Shown here piece by piece: positions 12,762 through 24,700 of a stretch of 64,000 nt of DNA. The stretch is taken from assembly GCA_016165875.1 (NCBI GenBank), contig JABBOT010000003.1:21116873-21180872 (forward strand), in the 5' to 3' direction. Made by a program: the position numbers and the translations under genes. Numbering within the stretch: the first letter of the stretch is position 1; each line of letters opens with the position of its first letter. This DNA comes from Acanthopleura granulata (lineage: Eukaryota; Mollusca; Polyplacophora; Chitonida; Chitonidae). The notes under the pieces are model-generated. The model made no database searches and had not been told where the DNA came from. It worked only from the letters and a program-made list of their open reading frames with translations.

Positions 12762-15700
12762 TCAGTCCTGGGTCAGAAGGTCCTCTTGTGTCTCCAGGAA
12801 CTCTGACAATGTGGCCATCTCCACAGGAATCAACAGGTACTCCATTCCATCATGACCCTGAGGACAGAATTCAGAGAGCATATGACGTCAAGTCTAAGCT
12901 AAGATGATCTAAATTACTTCAGAAAGGAAATATATAACAAATGAAATGTTAAACAAATACACTTCAAGAATCACAACAAAAACATAGGGTGGCTTTTTTT
13001 ATCTGTGTCCAACATAAATATCAACAATGAACTTATGTCACCAAGGAAACAATTTTATATATTATACCTCAGGGTAATACTTTGTTTTCATTGGTCAATA
13101 CACAGTCACGATATTCCGCAAAACATGATGTACAACAGTCATGAGGCAATGTACAACAATCACGCGCCAATAACAAACGATCTATACTGCTTATTGTAGA
13201 AGTCCGCTCTATAACATCCACTTGCTGATAAAGTAAACAGTCGGACGATGGCTTTCTCAACTAGCAGGAGCGTAAAAGTCCAGCAATTTAGGGCTTCAGC
13301 AGACAAGGTCATATCTTTTCCTTTTTCTTCAGCTTTCTTCTTTCGGTATAATGAAACACATAGAGCATGCTGTGGGATTGCATATGAGAAATTGTGAGCT
13401 CTCAACAAGTGATGTCCAACACGTGCTCACAATTTCTCATAGACAATCCACGGCATGCGCTATCTGTGTAATGTATCACAAGTCATGTTTGAGCATCCCT
13501 TAGTGCGTGCAATCAGACAGTATTTATTTTCTTGATTTATAGCGAACTTCATATTTAGCACTGCTGCAGAATGTTTCCCTTTTATAATACAACAGTCAGG
13601 TTTATGGGTTGAGTAAACCACTGCCTTTGCCAGGTAGCTAAACAGTTGAATCGGAGCCTGTGACCTCACTGGAAAGCAGACGAGCGACTGCGCCGAGAGC
13701 AACAGCCTTCAACAGTTTTCACGCAATGGTGAACATAACCTGCCTAAACAAGTCAGGTCCAAGCTGTGTAAAGTCACATCACTGTCTGCTGATAAGCCGC
13801 AGTGTTTGTGAACTACCTCTATGCTGCATAAGCACAAGAACAGAATCTTCTGGAATAAGCTCAGAGCCATGCACAGTGCCTTATGTTGTACGGCGCAAGA
13901 TGGCAGCAATAGCCAGTATTAATTTTTGCTATTCATAACTGCTGAGGCAAACTTTATATCAAAAGATTGGTTATGTCAACTGTGACGTTACAACTGCAGC
14001 CCACATCATGACACAATGGAACAATGTTGTCGTGTCGAACCCTCCTATACAAAATAGAACCAAAGAGTACACTGCCTGGACCAACAACTTTCTGGTGAGT
14101 TATCATCATGTTAAAGGGAGTTAATTCACAGTGAAAATCAGTGAAAGTCATCTCAACACAAAATTGAACCAAAGTCACCTTACCTTTTTAGAGGTGATAA
14201 GTTTATGATCTCTGAACTCAGTCAGCTGTGTCCTTAGAGTGAGATCACTGTTGACCAGGAAGTTTTCTCTACATCGCTGGTACATGTCACGAAAAGACAT
14301 CCCTGAAAAGAACAGAAAACATAAAAGTTTTCAAGTTATTCATTACTGTGTCCAATACATCATAAAATCTGATTTTTATCCTTTTAGATTGACAGGATTT
14401 AAGACTGCCTTTAATAACTGAAGGATCAAAGATATGATGACACAATCATGAAAATATGAATCTACATGTTGTAATCAGTTTGCAAAATTTGGATGTGTGA
14501 AGCTTTATTAATAATTTATGATTTTGGAATACTACAAGCAGCAGACAACATAACAACAAATATGTACCTAGCAAGATAACCAAGTTTGACCAAAATGCCA
14601 CAAAAAGTCTGACAACAGTCACAACCATGAACGTGTTGCAGAATTAATATGACCAGCTGGCTGACGTACCATTCTTATGTGACAGGAAAATACAAAGTCC
14701 AACAACTACCCAAGGTCAACAGTTGAAAACTAAAGTGCATTTCTGTCAAAGTCTTTTCATTTATCATTAACCGTTTATTAATACTTGTACCTGTAAGAGT
14801 CAATGAACATGACTTGCCTACGACATAACAACGAACCTGTGTAAGCTGGGTTCCCTGGTTTATTATCCATCTGGTAGTGAGCGAGCAGTAAAAATATGCG
14901 GCGTGCATTAAGCGTCAAACTTCTGAGGACATGGGTGAGAGAGCTGAGAGCCAGCGCGCCCGTCTGCTGCACCAGCAATGAGTTCTCGTAGGAGGTCTCC
15001 TCCGTGTAGGGTAAGTAGGTTGTCACATCATACCACAGCCAATTAAACCGGCTGCACTTCATCTGGTCCCAGACTAGAGTCATAAAAGAGAAAGGGGAAA
15101 ATATTTATGTGCCTACATACTGATTACAAATACACGCAGTTGAGTAGTGTTTTATGGCACATTTAATTTATTTGGTTATTTACTTCATTGTTGTTTTACG
15201 TTGTATTCAAGAATATTACAGCCAGCATTACAGTGGAAGGAAACAAGGGTGGCACATTAAAGTCAGTTAGATTACTGGAACAAAGTTTGGGGAAGAGAAA
15301 ACTGGTGATTTCACTCTTCACAATCATGTACTGGGCTGACTTAGGACACAAAACTTCAGAGTGCAATAATATTCTTGAGTACAGCATAAAACACAAACTG
15401 AACAAACAAATAAAAAAATTCAGAGTGCAATAATAAAAGTTGTTTCAGAGTTATCTCTCTTTACCTTGAGACATGTTCAGTTGCCATCTTTATACTTAAA
15501 CATACTTAAAAATTACAATAATGTAGGATTTAGACTTTTGACCACTGAATCAGAATCACTAAATACAATTAATACATAATGAATAACATGCACTCCCAAT
15601 CATCTGAGAAATCATGACACACCTTTCTGCTTGGTGTATGCACTCCCAATCATCTGAGAAATCATGACACACCTTTCTGCTTGGTGTATGCACTCCCAAT

Positions 15701-18700
15701 CATCTGAGAAATCATGACACACCTTTCTGCTTGGTGTATGCACTCCCAATCATCTGAGAAATCATGACACACCTTTCTGCTTGGTGTATGCACTCCCAAT
15801 CATCTGAGAAATCATGACACAACTTTCTGCTTGGTGTATGCACTCCCAATCATCTGAGAAATCATGACACACCTTTCTGCTTGGTGTATCATGAAACATT
15901 TATATTTTGTACACGTGAAAATGGCCTCCTCATGCATAAAGAAGTCACAATAAACTAACATAAATGAATCTATAGAAGCTGGGACACAATGTTCTGTAGG
16001 AGATATCAAGTGGAAGCCTGCCTTACTCACTGGGCGCTGATGTGGAAGCCCACCTTACCTTAAATCTTCTAATTTGTGGGACATGTATCAGTGGGGCTAA
16101 AAGCAAAGAACTTATTTTTCTCGCCCTGTTTTTCAACAGAGTAAAGATATAGATATGTCGTTCATCAGACAGACTAACCACGAAGGTGATGTATGATGTG
16201 GAATCTTAACTTACTCAGTCAGACATTGATGTGGTCTATGGAAGAAATGATGTAGAAGCCTTACTTACTCAGTGGGGCATTGATGTGATCTGTGGAAGCT
16301 ATGATGTGGAAACCTACATGTTACTTACTCAGTGGGGCATTGATGTGATCTATGGAAGCTATGATGTGGAAGCCTTACTTACTCAGTGGGGCAATGATGT
16401 GGTCTATGGAAGCTATGATGTGCAAGCCTACATTTCACTTGCTCAGTGGGGCATTGATGTGATCTATGGAAGCTATGATGTGGAAGCCTTACTTACTCAG
16501 TGGGGCAATGATGTGATCTATGGAAGCTATGATGTGCAAGCCTACATGTCACTTGCTCAGTGGGGCATTGATGTGGTCTTTGGAAGCTATGATGTGAAAG
16601 CCTTACTTACTCAGTGGGGCAATGATGTGGTCTATGGAAGCTATGATGTGCAAGCCTACATGTCACTTGCTCAGTGGGGCATTGATGTGGTCTATGGAAG
16701 CTATGATGTGGAAGCCTTACTTACTCAGTGGGGCATTGATGTGATCTATGGCAGCTATGATGTGGAAACCTACATTTCACTTGCTCAGTGGGGCATTGAT
16801 GTGGTCTATGGAAGCTATGATGTGAAAGCCTTACTTACTCAGTGGGGCATTGATGTGGTCTATTGAAGAAATGATGTGGAAGACTTACTTACTCAGTGGG
16901 ACACTGATGTGGTCTGTGGAAGCTATGATTTGGAAGCCTTACTTACTCAGTGGGGTGCTGATGTGGTCTATAGAAGCTATGACATGGAAGATTTACTTAC
17001 TCAGTGGGACACTGATGTGGTCTATGGAAGCTATGATGTAAAAGCTTACTTACTCAGTGGGCCATTGATGTGGTGTATGGAAGTTCTGATGTTGAAGTCC
17101 AACTTACTCAGTGGGACACTGATGTGGTTTATAGAAGCTAAGATGTGGAAGACTTACTTCCTCAGTGGGGCATTGATGTGGTCTATGGAAGCTATGATGT
17201 GGAAGACTTACTTTCTCAGTGGGGCACTGATGTGGTCTACAGAAGCTATGATGTGGAAGACTTACTTTCTCAGTGGGGCACTGATGTGGTCTATGGAAGC
17301 TATGATGTGGAAGAGTTACTTCCTCAGTGGGGCATTGATGTGATCTATGGAAGCTATGATGTGGAAGACTTACTTTCTCAGTGGGGCACTGATGTGGTTT
17401 ATAGAAGCTATGATGTGGAAGACTTACTTTCTCAGTGGGGCACTGATGTGGTCTATAGAAGCTATGATGTGGAAGACTTACTTACTCAGTGGGGCACTGA
17501 TGTGGTCTATAGAAGCTATGATGTGGAAGACTTACTTTCTCAGTGGGGCACTGATGTGGTCTATAGAAGCTATGATGTGGAAGACTTACTTACTCAGTGG
17601 GACACTGATGTGGTGTATGGAAGTTCTGATGTTGAAGTCCAACTTACTCAGTGGGACACTGATGTGGTCTATAGAAGCTATGACATGGAAGATTTACTTA
17701 CTCAGTGGGGTGTTGATGTGGTGTATGGAAGTTCTGATGTGGAAGTCCAACTTACTCAGTGGAGCACTGATGTGGTCTATGGAAGCTAAGATGAGGAAGC
17801 CTCACTTACTCTGTGAGGCATTAATGTAGTGTATGGAAGATATGGCGTAGGAGCTTTACTTACTCAGAGGGGCATTGATGTGGTCTATGGAAGCTATGAT
17901 GTGGAAGCCTGGTATCTGGGCCAGCATACTCAGCATGGTCTGTGTTTTCTCAGGTCTCAACATAGAGCCATCAATGTTGTTGAGGATAAGGAACACATCC
18001 TCATAGCCTGCAAGAGGCCATGAAACAACAGAAGCTGTTGATATACAGTTATACATGTACATGTACATGGGTCCTGAATTTGTTCATCAGGAAGACAGAA
18101 AACAAACATACAGTAGTTGTTAATTGATTCCATGTACTTAACCTTTAATGCCCCAAAAGGTTTTACTTGTACAGTGGTTTAAGGTTTTTTGTTTAATGCA
18201 TTGTTCCTTGATGCCTTACTAAAGAACTTTTCACATGATGGTGGTGAAAATAGCCAGTATAACCCACCAAAATATGGCCAGTTAGTAACACACCTTCCCA
18301 TGTTATGGGCAGATATGCACACCACACTAGTTTATGAAGACAAATGATTAGACCACTTACTGTTACCAGGGAAATCTATAAATTTCCTGTCCGAGGTCAT
18401 GGTTTAGTTTATAAATGGATGCTCAATAGCGTTCCCCTAGAAATGTACATGTATAAGTGCAGCCATGTATAAGAGAAGGAAACTGGAGTTTCAAGAAGCT
18501 GTGGCAAGTTACAGGTGATGTCTCTCTTATAAGGTCTTGCAAAGGTGATACACGAACTGCTTCTTGCTGTTAAGGGCCCTAAGGATAATAGGAGTAGGGG
18601 ATTGTTGAAAATTTTCTGATCCAAATCATGTCTTGTTGAGAGGCAAGCATCTTAACCATGAATTTCCTCCCTCCCCAGCTTGCTTTAACAGTAGATTTGA

Positions 18701-21700
18701 ACAAAGAGCCGTTCTCCATTCAACTAGCAAACAACCACCAATAAGCAGAGTACAATTAACATTTTTAACTTTTTACCTTCCGATGCATAGTGCTGCTTGA
18801 TAAAATCTACCTGGTCCAATGGATTTCTAAAACTGGCAGAATGGTCTAAAATGTCTTCTGTGATAGAATTCAGAATCTGGAACAGTAAAACGACATGCTA
18901 TGAAGACAAAGACTATAAAAACAATTTTCTTGTCTTCTTTTGGTTGTTGTTGTAAGATTACTATTGTGGCTACCCTCAAATTCAAGTCTTTTTTTGTTGT
19001 TGTTGTTGTACGATTAATTACTATTATGGCTACTTTCAAATTCAAATCTTTTTTGTTGCTGTTGTTACAAGTTTACTATTATGGCTGCTCTCAGATTCAA
19101 ATCCAAGTCATAATCAAGCAGTAAACGTGGTCAAAACGGAGAAAAGACAGAAATTACCTGTTTTATTGCGAGACTTGGGAAGTAACCGTTGACAACAAGA
19201 TGAGTGAAATCATGTAACATTTTTATTCTGAACTCCTCGATCAAAGATCGCTTAGATCCCAGGCCGTACAGAACCAGGTTGAAACCATTGCTAATGAAAA
19301 AATACAAAATTGGGAATGGAAAAAACACCATATTTAACTTTCAGTGGATGAGAAAATCATCCCATCTTGTAGAGGACAGGAATGAGCACTGAATGATTTA
19401 TTCATATTAGTTATGGGTGTCTTTTACTCTGGAATATTTCACCAAATGGCTATGCTCATGATCACAGCATCTGACAACTGACAAACCTTTGAAACACCAT
19501 ATACTCTAGACACTTCAAAACACCCCCAAAGTTTTCATTTTGGACCTTCTGAGTTACTGTAGAGCTTTGATAATCAAGTACCGGTACTTCAAACAATGCT
19601 CCGGGAATTTCTCTACACACACAAATACATAAAAACTTGTTTCTTTCCGTAAAAGCAGGCTACATTAATTCTGAATTCTACAGACTAAACTCACCACATC
19701 TGGTACATCCACTGATTGAACAGGTGGCCATGCTGTTCCACTAGCTGAGCACATTCCCGCTTGTGAGAGGTGAGAACAGACTTCAGGATATTGGACAGTG
19801 CAGATTCGCTCATCCGAGATGTGCCAAGTTTGGCTAGAGTCCTGTCTGACGTAGGCCCCGGTCCCCCACTCTGAAGCTCAAAGTAATCCCCAACCATATC
19901 CGACTGAAATAGACAAAAAAAGAAAAGAACAAACATTTTTAACAGATAGAGATGGTAAATAAGAACCATTAAAAGGCCACTGCAAACCGTCTCTGAAAAG
20001 GCCTTGAGTTATGTCTTCATATTTTTTTTTTTTTCACACAATCATCATGTTCCATGAAGTGAAGAAGTCTAAAAACAAAAAGAAATGTATTTAGAGTGGC
20101 AGTTTTCAGTGGCCTTTCTCCTGATATTGACTTAATTTTTACAAGATCTTTTCCTTTAAGATATAAAATTTAATAAGGTCAACACCATTGCCACAGACTG
20201 CCTCAGTGGCACTTCCAAGAAACGAGACACTGGAGACGTCAGACCCTACATGCTTTACCACTACAGACACAGCAGTGAAAATACTATAAGAGTTATAATG
20301 AAGTTAAAACTAGTCCACAACTCCACTCAGCCGACATTCCGAATTTACATATTATCTTCCACCTCATTGTCTGCTTGTTACTACTCTGGTGAGTGAAGTG
20401 GTCTTTAATGTATGGAAGACTGCGCACTTTGGACCATCTATTGGCTTAATGGCACCATGCCAGCTACAAGCATTCAGATCTACAAATTCCCTGTTCATGG
20501 CCAGAACTGAAGATGCCCCTGTTGGTCTAAGTTATGCACTTTGTCACTGAGCAAGATCCCTCGCAACTGAAAACAACAAAAAAGAATGGTGTATGAATTC
20601 AGCAAATTCTATCGTCATCTAGCTTGAAAGTTTTTACTTACCATATTAGCGTCATCAATGATAGGGCGTCTTCTGGGAGTTCTCTGTGTTGGTCGAGCTG
20701 AGGGGGTCTGGGGGTGAGTCTCCTTAGATCCGTCCCCTTCTTCCTCTTCCTCACTGAGGGAGTCAATACTGTCATCTGATGAGTCATCACCTACAGGTAC
20801 AACAACGGAGGGAGTCAATACTGTCCTCCGATGAGTCATCACCTACAGGTACAACTGAGGGAGTCAATACTGTCACCTGATCAGCCATCACCTACAGGTA
20901 CAACAATGGAGGGAGTCAATACTGTCCTCTGATGAGTCATCAACTAGAGATACAACAACGGAGGGAGTCCATACTGTCCTCTGACCAGCCATCACCTACA
21001 GGTACAACAACGGAGGGAGTCAATACTGTCCTCCGATGAGTCATCACCTACAGGTACAATAAATGAGGGAGTCAATACTGTCCTCTGATCAGCCATCACC
21101 TACAGGTACAACAACGGAGGGAGTCAATACTGTCCTCTGATGAGTCATCACCTACAGGTACAATAAATGAGGGAGTCAATACTGTCCTCTGATCAGCCAT
21201 CACCTACAGGTACAAACAACGGAGGGAGTCAATACTGTCCTCTGATAAGTCATCACCTACAGGTACAACAACGGAGGGAGTCAATACTGTCCTCTGATGA
21301 GTCATCACCAACAGGTACAATAAATGAGGGAGTCAATACTGTCCTCTGACCAGCCATCACCTACAGGTACAACAACGGAGGGAGTCAATACTGTCCTCTG
21401 ATGAGTCATCACCTACAGGTACAATAAATGAGGGAGTCAATGCTGTCTTCTGATCAGCCATCACCTACAGGTACAAACAACGGAGGGAGTCAACACTGTC
21501 CTCTGATAAGTCATCACCTACAGGTACAACAACGGAGGGAGTCAATACTGTCCTCTGATGAGTCATCACCTACAGGTACAATAAATGAGGGAGTCAATGC
21601 TGTCCTCTGATCAGCCATCACCTACAGGTACAAACAACGGAGGGAGTCAACACTGTCCTCTGATAAGTCATCACCTACAGGTACAATAAATGAGGGAGTC

Positions 21701-24700
21701 AATGCTGTCCTCTGACCAGCCATCACCTACAGGTACAACAACGGAGGGAGTCAATACTGTCCTCCGATGAGTCATCACCAACAGGTACAATAAATGAGGG
21801 AGTCAATGCTGTCCTCTGACCAGCCATCACCTACAGGTACAACAACGGAGGGAGTCAATACTGTCCTCTGATGAGTCATCACCTACAGGTACAATAAATG
21901 AGGGAGTCAATGCTGTCTTCTGATCAGCCATCACCTACAGGTACAACAACGGAGGGAGTCAATACTGTCCTCTGATGAGTCATCACCTACAGGTACAATA
22001 ACCCTCTCATTTAGACTCTCAACAGATGGTCCAATTTCAATTTGTTATCTGCTGACATTGTTGTGACCAGATATAATATTGGAAGCAGATGGCTGAAATG
22101 TAACACGGCTGACTGGTCAGTTCAAGAAGATAGCGCAAACGTATCATATCAAGCTGTGTGAACATTTCAAGCAGGTGGCTTAAATGTGATGACAGTCAAT
22201 GCTGGTTTTACTGAGAACTTTTTCCAGCTGACCAATCAGATTGATGGATATGCAGCTATCGCATTAGAATGTTTTATTATCACAAACATCCACATGATTC
22301 AAAATCTTTGATCTTAGATTTTTACAAATACTGCATCATCTATTGTTGTGTATCATTTTTCCTTATCTGTGCTAATTTAGCAGGCAAGACCTACATGTAA
22401 CTGACTTTCATTTTACTTAGTACTTACTTGTACATGTACTGAATTAATTGCTTTTTGTGATTCCCAAGAACTATCACTTCTACACTGATGATCAAGCTTA
22501 TTAGAGAAGACAACAGCTCTGTCAGGTACCTGGTAAACCTGCTCATGTAGAAGTTCATGTCAAACCATAGGTGTGTTATCAGAAGCAGGATTTGAACTCG
22601 ATATATCATTCACCAAGCAATAATGGTCTGCCCCAGGGGTCAACAACCTACCAGGATCTTCTAACATTATAACACCCCCTACAAGTCTTCACCTGGTGTT
22701 ATAGTTACTGCTATATAACTACTGTGACGAAAACTGACTGATATCCTTTATTTATATAATGTAAATGATACTGTACCACTTAAGGACAATTTCATCGATG
22801 TCTTCATGCTTGGTTCCCAAATGCCTGACATTTCTTATTGTTAATGAAAATGAAAATGAAATATCAGAGGAGTTTCGTGGGCTATTTCAGATAAAGATAT
22901 GTGATGTTGACACTGGTAACAACACCAACAGTCACATTTCGGTGACCAATTGTCACAGATTTGCGGTATAAAACCGTAATGGGCATTGAATTTGAATACA
23001 TGGTTTATGAAACAGGTATAAACTTCTGGAATTTCTATGGTCTTACCTTGGTTAAAAGTCTTTTAAGAATTATTTCTGACTGGAATGATTCATGCCACGT
23101 TGTCGTAGTTTGTAAAGTCTGCCATGATGTTTGCCATTTTGGATTTGGAGGCTTAGAAACTATGATTTTGATAAATACGTAAACGGCTCAAGTGTAAAAA
23201 TGGTATCGTTGGAATGAGCAGATTTTATAGTACCTGTGTCCTTCAAATTAATGTTTTATATGCCATAATTTGATAGAAATCACTGAGTTTTTCTTTAAGT
23301 GAGCGTAAAAAAAATTGTGATGGTTTGGCCATGTTTGCTTTGTTATTGTAGAAAATTATGGGCAGGGCAGAATAAAGGGCAACGGCTGCCGTCTGCACGT
23401 CAGCCAAACTACCCGCTGGATTTTAGGTAGTTAGTACCTCCTACTCTGTCTCGATTATGGCGATTGACAGATGGTCCTGGAGGTCTACGACAGGCAAGAG
23501 TAAAGGCAAAGGCAACATCAAGACAGCCCAAAGAAGTTAATTAGAAGGTACTACAGCAGTGATCTAACTTTACTTTCTAAAGTGCTTGCTCTCAGATCAA
23601 GCTATCAATAAAAAACGTTTGCCCACACTAAATTTCACTAGCCATGGCATGGCGCAACAATAGTTTTTCTTTATTTTTTTGTATACATATATATTAAATT
23701 TGTAATGAATTAAAAGCAACACTTTATCAATCAACATTCGTGCATAACATTTGTGCATTTTTACTTTAATTACACATTACAGCCCTGAAGTGAAGAAAAA
23801 AAAAATACACTGACTTCAGATTTGTGTTTCATCACTTACTACTGTTCTTCGTTCATATACTAAATTAATACCCATAGTCCACTCAGAATCAGCCAAACAT
23901 TATCCTCTTATACCAAATGAAAAAAAAAATGGAAATACTGTTCTTCAACAAAACTGTATTTTGCCACTTCAAAATTTTCTGTTTTATTCAGCAATGGGGT
24001 AAAAGAGGTCTATTTTACCTCCATGACTCAGTGATGACATCTCCAGTTCGTGGCTTTTATTTCTACACGACCCTGAGACCACATGATTTTGAAGTTGAGT
24101 GAATATGACGTATTGATGGATAACCCTAAATCTAATCCCAACCACTGTATTACCAACTATAAATTCTCTCCCTGTAAATGTGTCACGTTTGATGAAAAAA
24201 GTGCGGCATGTGTTTTTTTTTTTTGATCGTCGCACTCCAGTTCTTGGCTGTCACGCAATGCAACTGTTTTGGCACCTGGCACCATGTAAAACCATGACCT
24301 ATTGCCCAATGCCGATTTCACTTACATTCGCAAGCAGGAAAGCATTAAGTCACACCACTACACAGATGAAAATTAAGAGTTGTTGAAGAATACAGTTACA
24401 GAGAATCTCAACATATTGAGGAAGAGTCTATACTCTGACAGGGGATCAACATGGATCAGGATAGACACCGGGATCACCGATCTTCCAAGAGGAGTTGATC
24501 TTGATTGACAGAGGGCTGAGTTAGTATATGCTGATCCAGCAGGAGATTTGCATGATCTGACATGAGATCATTAGTGGGCTACGCATTATGTATACAGAAT
24601 TCAGAGTTACACTGAACACATTCAGATTGTAGGAGTACTCCAGCATTAAACTATTTGTGAGGGTAACGGTTGAATAGAAATTCCAGCTCATATACCTGCT

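Noticed and set aside
16231..17829. Long plus-strand open frames of 211 and 214 codons with an 18-residue repeat ([18 protein letters not shown])
   Set aside because: They are antisense readings of the exon 10-derived array. Unit lengths of 54 and 60 keep any frame open, and no promoter, splice context or protein family supports them.
20615..20842. Alternative start of an ORC2 isoform from an ATG in the last array unit
   Set aside because: The frame continues into exon 6, but the ATG is just part of the repeated ATGATGACTCATC. Splicing from exon 5 gives the conserved protein without it.
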